Source: Candidatus Goldiibacteriota bacterium
GTDB taxonomy: Bacteria > Oederibacteriota > PGYV01 > DSYL01
Assembly: GCA_018000835.1 (NCBI GenBank)
Contig: JAGNJD010000013.1
Span: forward strand, 1-50,705
Direction of reading: 5' to 3'
Length of the DNA: 50,705 bases
Shown here: positions 26,157-36,200 of the stretch, in pieces
Layout of the letters: each line of letters opens with the position of its first letter
Position numbering within the stretch: the stretch's first letter is position 1
Notes under the pieces: generated by a model
Databases searched by the model: none
Seen by the model: only the letters and a program-made list of their open reading frames with translations
What the model was told of the DNA's origin: nothing
Position numbers and translations under genes: made by a program

Positions 26157-27326
26157 GTGGATTATTTTTTAAATGAAGAAGAACAGATGATAGTTGAGAC
26201 AGCCAGGGAACTCGCAGAGAAAAAGATAAAACCTGTAAGGGCAAAATATGACGAGGAAGAGACATTCCCATGGGATATAGTAAAGGAAATAGCAGCAGCA
26301 GGATTAAGCGGATTATACATAAGCGAGGATTACGGCGGTATGGCCCATAAAAATGAAAAGGGCATCATGAAATTATGTCTTGCAGTGGAAGAATTGTCAA
26401 AGGTCTGCGGCGGAATATCACTTGCTATGGCTGCATCCGCACTCGGCTCTTTCCCTATAATACTAGGCGGCAGTGAAGAGCAAAAGAAAAAATATCTTCC
26501 TGCAATAGCCGCTGGAGAAAAACTTGCTGCTTTTGCATTAACCGAGGCAAACGCCGGCTCTGATGCCGGCTCCATGAGAACGACCGCGGCAAAAAAAGGG
26601 GATAAATACGTGTTAAACGGAACGAAACAATGGATTACAAACGGCGGTGAAGCAGAGATATATTCTGTAATTGCAATAACCGACAGGTCAAAAGGAACGA
26701 GGGGAGCGACTGCTTTTATAGTGGAAAAAGGTATGCCTGGTTTTTCGTTTGGCAAGAAAGAAAATAAAATGGGCATAAGGGCATCGGCAACGAGGGAACT
26801 CGTTTTTCAGGATTGCGAAGTTCCTGCTGAAAACGTGATAGGAAAAGAAGGAACCGGTTTTATACATGCAGTAAATACGCTTAATCATTCAAGACCCGGA
26901 GTTGCAGCACAGGCACTCGGAATAGCAGCAGGTGCATTAAATGAAGCACTTGCATATTCGCGACAGCGAGAGCAGTTTGGCGTAAAAATTTCCACGTTTC
27001 AGGCAATCCAGCACATGCTTGCCAACATGGCGGTAGAGGTTGAGGCTGTAAGGTCTTTGCTTTATTCAACGGCGAGAATGATAGATTCCGGTGCAACTGA
27101 TTTTGCAAAAGAATCGGCAATGTGCAAATACTTTGCAGCAGAAACTGCCATGCGGGTAACTACAAACGCGGTCCAGGTTTTTGGAGGTTACGGATACATG
27201 AAAGAATATCCTGTTGAAAAAATGATGAGGGATGCAAAGATTACGCAGATATATGAGGGCACGAGTCAGATTCAGTTAAATGAGATAGCAACAAAATTAA
27301 TAAAGGAACAGGCAAGAAAGAAATAA
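26157..27326 (+). CDS. Short-chain acyl-CoA dehydrogenase (butyryl-CoA dehydrogenase type)
   Basis: 389 residues, GTG start with AGGAGG at 26144-26149 overlapping the rnc stop. Flavoenzyme that oxidises acyl-CoA to enoyl-CoA or runs in reverse. Visible: FALTEANAGSDAGSM in the middle domain, QWITNGG, the RPGVAAQALGIA and QREQFGV helices and the catalytic-base region IYEGTSQIQLNEI near the end. It is followed directly by etfB and etfA, its electron-transfer partner, like Bcd-EtfBA clusters, but crotonase, hydroxyacyl-CoA dehydrogenase and thiolase genes are absent. Confidence 0.92.
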   Translation: MDYFLNEEEQMIVETARELAEKKIKPVRAKYDEEETFPWDIVKEIAAAGLSGLYISEDYGGMAHKNEKGIMKLCLAVEELSKVCGGISLAMAASALGSFPIILGGSEEQKKKYLPAIAAGEKLAAFALTEANAGSDAGSMRTTAAKKGDKYVLNGTKQWITNGGEAEIYSVIAITDRSKGTRGATAFIVEKGMPGFSFGKKENKMGIRASATRELVFQDCEVPAENVIGKEGTGFIHAVNTLNHSRPGVAAQALGIAAGALNEALAYSRQREQFGVKISTFQAIQHMLANMAVEVEAVRSLLYSTARMIDSGATDFAKESAMCKYFAAETAMRVTTNAVQVFGGYGYMKEYPVEKMMRDAKITQIYEGTSQIQLNEIATKLIKEQARKK

Positions 27327-27344
27327 TCCAGGAGGCAGATTAAA

Positions 27345-28133
27345 ATGAAAATAGTAGTTTGTATTAAACAGGTCCCGGATACCACTGACATAAAGGTTGA
27401 CCCGGAAACCGGCACGTTAAAAAGGGAAACAGCGGGAACCGTAATGAACCCGTTTGATATGTATGCTGTGGAAGAGGGCCTGAGAATAAAAGAAAAACTT
27501 GGCGGGACCGTTTCCGTTCTTACAATGGGACCGCAAATGGCAAAAGAAATAATAAAAGTTGCCATAGGCATGGGCGTTGATGATGGTTACCTGCTTACAG
27601 ATCCGAAACTTGCTGGTTCTGATACGTGGGCAACTTCTTATGCATTGTCAAAAGCAATTCAAAAAATCGGTTTTGATATTGTTCTGTTTGGAAAACAGGC
27701 AATTGACGGCGATACGGCACAGGTAGGACCGTCAACTGCAGAATATCTGAACGTCCCGTGCATCACGTGGGTAAAAAAAATAAGAGAAATAAGCGGCAGT
27801 GAAATTACGGTAGAAAGAATGATGGAAGACGGAACCGACGTCGTGAAATCGTCCATTCCGGTTGCAATAACCGTCGTAAAGGAAATAAACGAGCCGCGGC
27901 TTGAATCTTTAAAAGGCAAAATGAGGGCAAAAAAATACGAGCCGGTGGTTTTTGATTTAAAGGCAATAGAAGGCGATGAAACTAAAGTTGGTTTGAAAAA
28001 TTCGCCTACGCGGGTAAAACAAACGTGGTCTGCAAAAAGGCAGCCAGGTAAGGCAGAGATGCTTACCGGGGAGCCGGATGAAATTGCTGAAAAACTTATA
28101 GGGAAATTAAAAGAAATTGGTTATCTGAAATAG
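27345..28133 (+). CDS. etfB: Electron transfer flavoprotein beta subunit
   Basis: 262 residues. MKIVVCIKQVPDT at the start, NPFDMYAVEEGLRIKE, the GKQAIDGDTAQVGPSTAEYL motif and the late LKGKMRAKKYEP segment are standard EtfB features. With EtfA it carries electrons to or from the acyl-CoA dehydrogenase. Whether the pair is an electron-bifurcating type cannot be decided by eye. CAGGAGG precedes the ATG. Confidence 0.96.
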   Translation: MKIVVCIKQVPDTTDIKVDPETGTLKRETAGTVMNPFDMYAVEEGLRIKEKLGGTVSVLTMGPQMAKEIIKVAIGMGVDDGYLLTDPKLAGSDTWATSYALSKAIQKIGFDIVLFGKQAIDGDTAQVGPSTAEYLNVPCITWVKKIREISGSEITVERMMEDGTDVVKSSIPVAITVVKEINEPRLESLKGKMRAKKYEPVVFDLKAIEGDETKVGLKNSPTRVKQTWSAKRQPGKAEMLTGEPDEIAEKLIGKLKEIGYLK

Positions 28134-28142
28134 GAGGATAAA

Positions 28143-29144
28143 GTGGTCGATAAAAACGAATATAAAGGCGTTTGGGTTTTTGCCGAACAGAGGAGAGGTC
28201 AGTTACATAAAGTAGATTTTGAACTGCTTGGAAAAGGAAGGGAACTCGCGGACCAACTTGGCGTGGAACTTGCAGCAGTGCTGCTGGGCGACTCCATAAA
28301 GTCAAAGGCACAGGAACTGATAGCGGCAGGCGCAGACAAGGTTTATGTCGTTGACAATCCGGCGCTGAAAAATTTTAACGATGAGATATATGCAAAAGTT
28401 CTTGCGGAAATTGCAGGACAATACAAACCTGAAATCATTCTTGCGGGTGCAACTTCCATTGGCCGGGCTTTTATTTCCAGGGTTTCAATAAGGTTAAATG
28501 CTGGATTAACAGCCGATTGCACCGGATTTGAACTTGACATACAGGAGAGAAATTTATATCAGATAAGGCCTGCATTTGGCGGAAGTTTAATGGCAAAAAT
28601 CGTAACTCCGGAGAGAAGACCACAGATGTCAACCGCACGTTATAAAGTTTTTAAATCCTTAACTCCTGATACGAACAGGAAGGGAGAAATAACAGAACCG
28701 CAGATAAAAGAAGATAGTTTTACTGCAAGAACCCGGTTCGTTGAATTTATACAGGAAGTTGAAACGACCGTAAACATTTCAGAGGCAGACATAATAGTGT
28801 CAGGTGGAAGGGGGATTGGTGGCGCAGAAAATTTCAGATTAATAAGGGAACTGGCAGAAGCACTTGGCGGTGCAGTAGGTGCATCCCGTGCAGCGGTTGA
28901 TTCGGGATGGATACCATATTCCCATCAGGTAGGACAAACGGGAAAAACCGTAAGCCCGAAAATTTACATAGCATGCGGCATTTCAGGTGCAATCCAGCAT
29001 CTTGCAGGAATGCAGTCCTCAGACATAATAATTGCGATAAACAAAGACCCTGACGCCCCCATCTTTTCGGTTGCAAAATTTGGAATAGTAGGAGACCTTT
29101 TTCAGATATTGCCTGCGATTACGAAAAAATTAAAAAACGGATAA
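28143..29144 (+). CDS. etfA: Electron transfer flavoprotein alpha subunit
   Basis: 333 residues, GTG start after AGGAGG (28132-28137). N-terminal domain (VWVFAEQRRGQL), then the C-terminal FAD-binding domain with SGGRGIGGAENF, GGAVGASRAAVDSGWIPYSHQVGQTGKTV, IYIACGISGAIQHLAGM and AINKDPDAPIF. All are diagnostic for EtfA. Last gene of the operon; a repeat-rich gap follows. Confidence 0.96.
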   Translation: MVDKNEYKGVWVFAEQRRGQLHKVDFELLGKGRELADQLGVELAAVLLGDSIKSKAQELIAAGADKVYVVDNPALKNFNDEIYAKVLAEIAGQYKPEIILAGATSIGRAFISRVSIRLNAGLTADCTGFELDIQERNLYQIRPAFGGSLMAKIVTPERRPQMSTARYKVFKSLTPDTNRKGEITEPQIKEDSFTARTRFVEFIQEVETTVNISEADIIVSGGRGIGGAENFRLIRELAEALGGAVGASRAAVDSGWIPYSHQVGQTGKTVSPKIYIACGISGAIQHLAGMQSSDIIIAINKDPDAPIFSVAKFGIVGDLFQILPAITKKLKNG

Positions 29145-29173
29145 AATCATTGCCGTCAGGCAAACTTAATGGA

Positions 29174-29250
29174 AAATTACAAATGACAAATGCCATTATG
29201 AAAAAGTATAAAATATAAAGCAGAAAGTAGAAAAAAATCTGTAACTTAGG
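29174..29250 (+). repeat. Repeat family E, copy 3
   Basis: ttacaaatgacaaatgccattatg then a purine-rich tract ending aaaaaaatctgtaac. It is the third member of the loose family also at 18715 and 19074 and lies just after etfA. Confidence 0.5.
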
Positions 29251-29263
29251 TCGTTGCTGTCCG

Positions 29264-29435
29264 GTTAATTTAATGGAAGGATTGTTGTATTTTTTTTTCG
29301 TAATAAATTGTTTGCATGCTTTCATCAGGTTTTAGTTTACCTGCTTTGCGCGGCTTGCGCAAACACCTTTTATTTTCCATTATTTTCGTATCTCGCGGTA
29401 ATGCTTGTCCTTTTTCTGCTTCCTGTAACTTATTG
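29264..29435 (+). repeat. Repeat family D, copy 1 (with unoccupied element C site)
   Basis: About 170 bp from gttaatttaatggaagg to cttattg. It includes the hairpin TTTGCGCggcttGCGCAAA (29345-29363). The second copy is at 37296-37461. Here the end, cttattg, continues directly into caatgaattcctc (29436 onward), whereas in the second copy a 250-bp element lies between those two words. Confidence 0.85.
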
Positions 29436-29491
29436 CAATGAATTCCTCAAAAAATGCAATCAATCCTTCCATTATAATTGATATCCGGTCA

Positions 29492-29692
29492 ATCAATGAA
29501 TTTCATAAAAGCGTAAACAAAGAAAAAACGAGGTAATGAATTAGTATAAAACCGGCGGTTGCAGGATTGCTTTTTCCGGAATTGAAATGGGCTGATGTTA
29601 TGGGCATGCTTTATGTAATCAGCCCATTTCAGACCTTCAAAATCAACCCTGCAACCACCACGTCTCTCATCAGAAAGGCGAGAATGAATTCC
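29492..29692 (+). repeat. Long-hairpin repeat family A, copy 3
   Basis: Core hairpin from GGCGGTTGCAGG (29554-29565) to CCTGCAACCACC (29648-29659; one mismatch). Inner arms gaaatgggctgat / atcagcccatttc are perfect. Nearly identical to copy 2. A 72-residue minus-strand frame crosses it but has no support as a gene. Confidence 0.92.
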
Positions 29693-29934
29693 TAAAAATG
29701 CAATCAATTCTTCTATTCTTATTGATTTCTATACAATCTAAAATTTCAATAAAGCATATATTTTGAAAGGAATCATAAAAAATCTATATTTTTTTAACCG
29801 ACTGAAGCGGCTTTATTCCCATGTCCTTTTTACAACCTCCCTGCATATCATATAAAATTTTTGTTGATATTCATTTTATATGTGTTAAAATTTATGCTCT
29901 AAATTAAAAATATCAGAAAAGGAGGAAAGAACAT

Positions 29935-32724
29935 ATGGCAAAAAAGAAAGTAAAGAAAGCAGCAGTTTCAAAACCATCAAAGTCAAAAAAGTATATTTAT
30001 TTTTTTGGCGGTGGGAAAGCAGAAGGAAATGGTGATATGAAAGATTTACTTGGTGGAAAGGGAGCCGGACTTGCAGAAATGACTAATGCGGGTGTGCCGG
30101 TGCCTCCTGGTTTTACAATCACAACGGAAGTTTGTAACATGTTTTATGAAAATGGTGGGAAGACGCCTGATTTTATTGACAAGTTAATGCTTGAATACGT
30201 AAAAAAACTTGAAAACGTAACCGGGAAAAAATTCAACGGAGAAAATCCGTTGCTCGTTTCCGTCCGTTCCGGTGCAAAATTCTCCATGCCGGGCATGATG
30301 GATACCATATTGAACCTTGGCATAAACGACAACGTCGTCAAAACGATGATAAAACTTACCAATAACCCGAGATTTGTATGGGACAGTTATAGAAGATTTA
30401 TTCAGATGTTTTCAGACGTAGCAATTGGCATACCAAAGAAAAAATTTGAAGACGTCATTGATAAAATGAAAGAGAAAAAGGGAGTAAAACTTGATACTGA
30501 ACTTGATACAGGTGACATGGAAAAACTCGTTTCCAGTTTTAAAGAATTGTTTAAAAAGGAAGAGGGGCATGATTTCCCTCAGGACCCGATTACACAGTTA
30601 CGTCTTGCAAGGGATGCAGTTTTCAAATCATGGAATAACGAAAGGGCAATAACATACAGAAAATTAAATGATATACCAAATAATCTCGGAACTGCAGTTA
30701 ATGTTCAGACGATGGTTTTCGGGAATATGGGAAATGACTCTGCAACAGGCGTCGGATTTACAAGAAATCCATCAACAGGTGAAAAAGAATTTTATGGGGA
30801 ATATCTTACAAATGCACAGGGTGAAGACGTCGTTGCAGGAATCAGAACTCCAAAACCAATTACGGAACTTAAAAATGAAATGCCTGACGTATATAAACAA
30901 TTACGTGAAATAACAAATAAACTTGAAAAACATTATAAAGACGTTCAGGATTTTGAATTCACAATAGAACGCGGAAAATTATATATGCTGCAGACGAGAA
31001 CCGGCAAAAGGACAGCAAAAGCAGCTGTAAAAATAGCAGTTGATATGGTTGGCGAAAAGTTAATAACAAAGGAAGAGGCGATTTTAAGAGTGACACCTGC
31101 ATCGCTTGATCAGTTGTTGCATCCTGTTTTTGATCCCAAAGCAAAGCTGGACATCATTGCAAAAGGACTGCCTGCTTCTCCAGGAGCAGCAACAGGACGG
31201 GTAGTTTTTACAGCAGATGATGCAGTAGCATGGAAGGAAAAAGGAGAAAGCGTTATACTGGTCCGTATGGAGACATGCCCTGATGATATACATGGAATGG
31301 ATGCCGCGGTTGGCATTTTGACTGCTCGTGGCGGTATGACGTCGCATGCAGCAGTCGTTGCAAGGGGTATGGGTAAATGCTGCGTTGCCGGTTGTGAAGA
31401 AATAAAAGTAGATGAAGAAGAAAAAAGATTTGTCGTTACCAAATCAGGCATTGAAATAAAAGAAGGCGACTGGATTTCAATAGATGGTTCAACTGGCAAC
31501 GTAATAAACGGCAAAGTTCCGACTGTAGAACCAAAACTTGAAGGTGAATTCGGGACGTTTATGAAATGGGCAGATTCGTTCAGAAGGTTAAAAGTCAGGG
31601 CAAATGCAGACATACCAAGAGATGCGAAAGTTGCAAGAGGATTTGGTGCAGAAGGAATAGGCCTTTGCAGAACTGAGCACATGTTTTTTGCAGAAGACAG
31701 ATTGCCGCACATGCAGGCAATGATTCTTGCAAACGACGAAGCCGGGAGAAGAAAAGCACTTGAACGACTGCTACCCATGCAGAGAGACGATTTCAGGGGA
31801 TTGTTTGAAACAATGGAAGGATACGGTGTTACGATAAGATTACTTGACCCGCCGCTTCACGAGTTTCTTCCACAGAGGGAAGAACTAATGCAGGAAATAA
31901 CGGAAATGGAAGCAAAGGGCAAAATTACGACCGACAATGATGTGATTAAAAAAGCACTTGAACTCGTTCCTGGAACTGAAAATGACCTTGAAAAATCAAA
32001 AAAGTTATTGCACAGGGTTGAAGAATTGCATGAATTTAACCCGATGCTTGGACACAGAGGGTGCCGTCTTGGCATAACGTATCCTGAAATAACCGAAATG
32101 CAGGCAAGAGCCATTATTGAGGCAGCGGTTGAATTAATAAAGAAAGGAAAAAAGATAATTCCAGAAATAATGGTTCCGCTTGTCGGTAACGTAAACGAAT
32201 TTTTAAACCAGAAAAAGATCATTGATGACGTTGCAAAAAAAGTTATGGAAGAAAGCAGTGTAAAATTAAATTACATGGTTGGTACGATGATTGAAGTCCC
32301 TCGCGCAGCAGTAACCGCAGGAGAGATAGCAGAACGTGCGGAATTTTTCTCTTTTGGAACGAACGATTTAACGCAGATGGGACTCGGTTTTTCGAGAGAC
32401 GATGCAGGAAAATTCATAAAGATTTACATTGAAAAAGGCATTTTTGATAAAGATCCGTTTCAGACGCTTGATCAGGTCGGGGTGGGAAGAATGATGGACA
32501 TTGCATGCAGGGAAGGAAGGGCAGCAAGGCCAAATTTAAAACTTGGAATATGCGGTGAGCACGGCGGCGATCCTGCATCCGTTGAATTCTGTCACAGAAT
32601 AGGACTTGATTATGTTTCATGTTCTCCTTTCAGGGTTCCAATTGCACGGCTCGCAGCGGCACAGGCAGCAGTAAAGGATAAAATGGCAAAAAAAGGAAAA
32701 AAGGCAAAAGAAAAAGACAAATAA
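29935..32724 (+). CDS. ppdK: Pyruvate, phosphate dikinase
   Basis: 929 residues. Interconverts pyruvate, ATP and phosphate with phosphoenolpyruvate, AMP and pyrophosphate. N-terminal ATP-grasp region (FGGGKAEGN, LLGGKGAGLAEM, VSVRSGAKFSMPGMMDT), swivelling phosphohistidine domain with His471 in GGMTSHAAVVARG, and the C-terminal PEP-binding TIM barrel with Cys873 in CGEHGGDP. A Lys-rich extension at the N-terminus (KKKVKKAAVSKPSKSKK) and a similar tail (KKGKKAKEKDK) are unusual decorations. Strong AAAGGAGG ribosome binding site; own transcription unit with a terminator downstream. Confidence 0.97.
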   Translation: MAKKKVKKAAVSKPSKSKKYIYFFGGGKAEGNGDMKDLLGGKGAGLAEMTNAGVPVPPGFTITTEVCNMFYENGGKTPDFIDKLMLEYVKKLENVTGKKFNGENPLLVSVRSGAKFSMPGMMDTILNLGINDNVVKTMIKLTNNPRFVWDSYRRFIQMFSDVAIGIPKKKFEDVIDKMKEKKGVKLDTELDTGDMEKLVSSFKELFKKEEGHDFPQDPITQLRLARDAVFKSWNNERAITYRKLNDIPNNLGTAVNVQTMVFGNMGNDSATGVGFTRNPSTGEKEFYGEYLTNAQGEDVVAGIRTPKPITELKNEMPDVYKQLREITNKLEKHYKDVQDFEFTIERGKLYMLQTRTGKRTAKAAVKIAVDMVGEKLITKEEAILRVTPASLDQLLHPVFDPKAKLDIIAKGLPASPGAATGRVVFTADDAVAWKEKGESVILVRMETCPDDIHGMDAAVGILTARGGMTSHAAVVARGMGKCCVAGCEEIKVDEEEKRFVVTKSGIEIKEGDWISIDGSTGNVINGKVPTVEPKLEGEFGTFMKWADSFRRLKVRANADIPRDAKVARGFGAEGIGLCRTEHMFFAEDRLPHMQAMILANDEAGRRKALERLLPMQRDDFRGLFETMEGYGVTIRLLDPPLHEFLPQREELMQEITEMEAKGKITTDNDVIKKALELVPGTENDLEKSKKLLHRVEELHEFNPMLGHRGCRLGITYPEITEMQARAIIEAAVELIKKGKKIIPEIMVPLVGNVNEFLNQKKIIDDVAKKVMEESSVKLNYMVGTMIEVPRAAVTAGEIAERAEFFSFGTNDLTQMGLGFSRDDAGKFIKIYIEKGIFDKDPFQTLDQVGVGRMMDIACREGRAARPNLKLGICGEHGGDPASVEFCHRIGLDYVSCSPFRVPIARLAAAQAAVKDKMAKKGKKAKEKDK

Positions 32725-32746
32725 AACGTTGTAAAAAATATTTTAA

Positions 32747-32790
32747 AAAGAGACGCACTGCATAAAGCGGTGTGTCTCTTTTTTTTTTTA
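32747..32790 (+). terminator. Rho-independent terminator after ppdK
   Basis: Stem AAAGAGACGCAC (32747-32758) pairs with GTGTGTCTCTTT (32770-32781) with one G-U pair, loop about 11 bases, followed by a run of about ten T. The stem resembles the AGAGAC hairpin at 8757, so it may derive from a repeat. Confidence 0.85.
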
Positions 32791-32848
32791 TAAATTATGT
32801 ATATTGTAGAGATGCAATTTCATCTATTTCCGTCCTGTAAATTTATTG

Positions 32849-33040
32849 GAACAGCATTCATAAAATATCTCAGTGAGATATTTTATGAATGCACACATTA
32901 AAAATGTTTTATTTACTTTGCCAGAAGGGTTCCAAGGTCGCTGCGGAATATCACTGGCATTCCTCGTCCCTTGGTCAATCAACGAAGTTGATTGAATTTT
33001 TTGTGGGAGCCTCGGGCTTTAGCCCGAGGGGGTCCCACTG
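32849..33040 (+). mobile_element. Hairpin-rich non-autonomous element C, copy 1 (192 bp)
   Basis: Runs from GAACAGCATTC to GTCCCACTG and is preceded by TTATTG. It contains, in order: a perfect 39-base palindrome (arms 32854-32872 and 32874-32892); ACATTaaaAATGT; a two-part stem CCAAGG...CCTTGG with GGAAT/ATTCC inside; TCAATCAACgaaGTTGATTGA; and a terminal REP-like hairpin CCTCGGGCTttAGCCCGAGG between GTGGGA and TCCCAC. Copy 2 at 37462 is longer. No protein is encoded. The multiple hairpins and the fixed left flank suggest mobilisation by an IS200/IS605 or REP-type tyrosine transposase acting in trans. Confidence 0.75.
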
Positions 33041-33137
33041 GACATCAATGCTTACTGTTTGTTATTGTCCGAACCAATATAAATGATTCCTGAACTGTTT
33101 TAGCAGTAATATAAAATACAATTTTGTTTAATAAAAC

Positions 33138-33166
33138 TTGATTTTAGAAAAAAAATTTTTTATAAT
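33138..33166 (+). promoter_or_regulatory. Promoter of the giant glycosidase-like gene
   Basis: TTGATT (33138-33143), 17-base spacer, TATAAT (33161-33166). Transcription should begin near 33173, just before the perfect palindrome at 33181. Confidence 0.65.
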
Positions 33167-33180
33167 TATACCGAAACTTA

Positions 33181-33194
33181 AACGCTTAAGCGTT
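33181..33194 (+). promoter_or_regulatory. Operator-like perfect palindrome
   Basis: AACGCTTAAGCGTT is a perfect 14-base palindrome placed about 15 bases after the -10 box, where a bound repressor would block transcription. Its form (even symmetry, ACGCTTAAGCGT) resembles LacI-family operators in style only; the regulator is unknown. Confidence 0.5.
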
Positions 33195-33228
33195 GTCTAA
33201 AGTTATTAAAAATTGAAAGGTGAAATTT

Positions 33229-36200
33229 ATGATTAAACGATTAAATCTGTTTTTAATTTTTGGCTTGTTTTTTTCAACCATAATTTTTGCTTTTGGTGGC
33301 ACTATACCAACAGGACTTCCTGGAACATTTGGTTTTGGGACAATTGACAAGGCAGATTCCTATGCTCCATCAACACCGCATTTCTGGAAAGACGGACAGG
33401 GAACAACCTGCTGGGATTATTCATATCAGTATCTTACCCGTGGATGGACGTCTTGGTGGACGTCCGGCTCACAAAACTGGGCAGGAAGGGAAATACAATA
33501 CTGGGAGGCACGAGGACAGATTCAGGTATTTACATTTTATTATAATTACGGCGACAGGTCATGGTATCAGACAGCATCAAACATGACGACGTATTTCAAT
33601 GATTTCAAATCTCTGTGCCAGCAGATAAATTCATACTCAACGAAAAGGGTAATCATTCACATAGAACCGGATTTAATAGGCTTCTGGAGGCAGGCAAACG
33701 TCAATGCGAGTGCCTCTGGCACCGTTCAGGTTGGCGGTTCAGGATTTGACGAAACGTGTGACGGCGTTTCAATTAATTCACTTCCCAATACTTTACAGGG
33801 ATGGAGCGAAGCATTATACAGAATCAGAAATCAGTATGCACCGGGTAAAGCATATCTTGCACACCATTTTACGCACTGGGCATCAGGGACTGATTTATTC
33901 GTAAATTCACATACACAGAATGAGGCCAACACATATATAGATGACATGATTAATTACATTAAAAACATTGAAAATGGCAAAGCGTATGATTTGTTTTTTA
34001 TTGACCCGTCAGACAGGGATGCAGACTGGTATTTTATAAAACAGGGAACATCGTCAAGGTGGACATCATCGGAACATACGTATACCAACACGAGAAGCTG
34101 GGGGAAAATAGGATATATTGTTGACAGAATTTCAACGAACCTTGCAAGGCGCGGCTTTTTCTGGCAGATGCCGGTTGGAAATACCTATTTTAAAACGTGT
34201 AATAATTCAAATAATCATTTCAGGGATAATTCAGCACAGGAATTTTTACCTTCAACATCAGCAAATGGCTCATCAGGAACGCCTGGCGATGCATATTCTT
34301 CGTCAGATACGACAAAAGGACCTGGATACTGGGCAAATCTGGGAATTATGGGAGTGTTATTCGGGGAAGGCGGTTATGACGAATATGCAGACCCACATGA
34401 CATGACTCATATAAGGGACTGGCCAAACGACGGTGTTACAAATCCGACGACTAATACAAACGGTGCTTCTGGTTATAATACGTGGGGTCAGGCAACGTCT
34501 ACGGTTTCAGACAATGACGGAGGATATTTAAGAGCAGCGGTGGCAAAATATTGTTCAACGGGCAAGTTTGTATTACCAGGCGGGGGCAGCCCAAATACGC
34601 CTACAAGGACACGCACCAGTGGCCCGTCTCCTACGAATACACCAACGTTTTCTGTGACGCCTACGGCAACTTTAACTCCTTATATATGTTCAATGATGGT
34701 GTATGATGGCGATACGTCAGGACACAGATTATCAGATGGAACGGCTACGGCAGGTTCGCCCGGGACAATGACGGAAGTAACCGGCGGCGTATCCGGAAAC
34801 GGACTGCGGCTTGTGTATACCACGCCAAACTACTGGCAGCAACACAAATGGAATCCGCCAAGTCCCGGAGTAAACATACAGGACAATACTACTTTAAGAT
34901 TTGAAATAAAGGCAGTTTCAGGAAATCCTTCGGGGCTTGTTATTGTGTTAAACTGGACGACAGGACAAAAAGACATTTCAAATTATATAGTAGGCGGCGG
35001 CAGCATAACGACCGACTGGAAGTCGGTTGTAATACCGCTTGCTGATTTAATACCAGGGAGTGCTTTTACTGAAATAAATTTTGTGAATACGACGAACATA
35101 GATTATTCAGTAATGGTTGATAACATAAGATTAACAGGCGGAGCCTGCCCGACGAGTACGTTTACAAGTGCCCCTTACACGCCGACGTGGACAAGAACGA
35201 GAACGCAAACGGTCACGTCAACGCGGACAAATACGCCGGTCATAACCAATACGTATACGAGGACACCTACAGGAACTCCGACACGGACAAATACGCAGGC
35301 AGCAACAAATACGTATACGGCAACAAGGACGGGGACTCCTACGTATACAAGGACTAATACGTCAATAATAACGAATACTTTTACACGCACGGGAACGCCA
35401 ACCAGGACAAACTCACCAACTGCTTCTTCTACAAATTCAATAGTTCCATCTGTAAGTCCGACGGGGACCCGGACAAATACACAGATAATAACAAATACAT
35501 TTACCGGAACTTCAACTTTCACAATAACGAATACGAGAACGTCAACCAACACACCAAATTACAGCCCGACAAATACGCCGACAGGCACGCCACCCACGTC
35601 AACGAGTACGCCTACGGTAACGAACACAATAATTCCGCCAACGGCAACGTTTACAAATACGGTTGAAACACCGGCATGCGACTGCCCCGCGTGGTTTGGC
35701 AAAAAAATGGCAGGAAATATTACTTTTGATATTTCGGGATATTTTAATTCATGTAAATATAGATTATTGGAAGATGGGACTATTAATTCAATAACGGTTA
35801 ATTTTGCTTCAACGGGTGGTGGAGAAGCAAGGGTAGCATTGTATGCGGATAATGCAGGAACGCCTGGTAATTTAATAGTTGAAAGTGCATCAGAAGTAAT
35901 AAGCAATGCAGGCTGGCATACGTTTGATATTGCTGATACTGCAATAACAGCAGGCATATACTGGCTTGCAGTTCAGACGCAGTCAGGGGTAATTTTAAGA
36001 CAGGATGTAATAGCAGCAAGTAACGAGGTATATTATCCCATGTCTTATGGAGTATTTCCTGCTGTTGCAGGTGCAGGCTACATAGCAGACGGGGCTTATG
36101 ATATTTACGTAGATTATTGTCCTCTTATCTGTCCAAGTCCGACAGAAGAAGTAACGCCAATAATAAGTTGCAGTTGTCCTGCTGTAATGGGAAAACAATA

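Noticed and set aside
29489..29707. Minus-strand frames at 29489-29707 and 37778-38176 that share the peptide RGGCRVDFEGLKWADYIK
   Set aside because: The shared peptide follows from conserved repeat A DNA, whose selection appears to be on the hairpin. Other copies are not open in the same way and no ribosome binding site is seen.
35175..35552. Long minus-strand Val-rich frame opposite the Thr/Pro linker
   Set aside because: It is the antisense of an ACN-rich Thr linker, which automatically reads as Val/Arg/Gly without stops; the same applies to 36609-37112.
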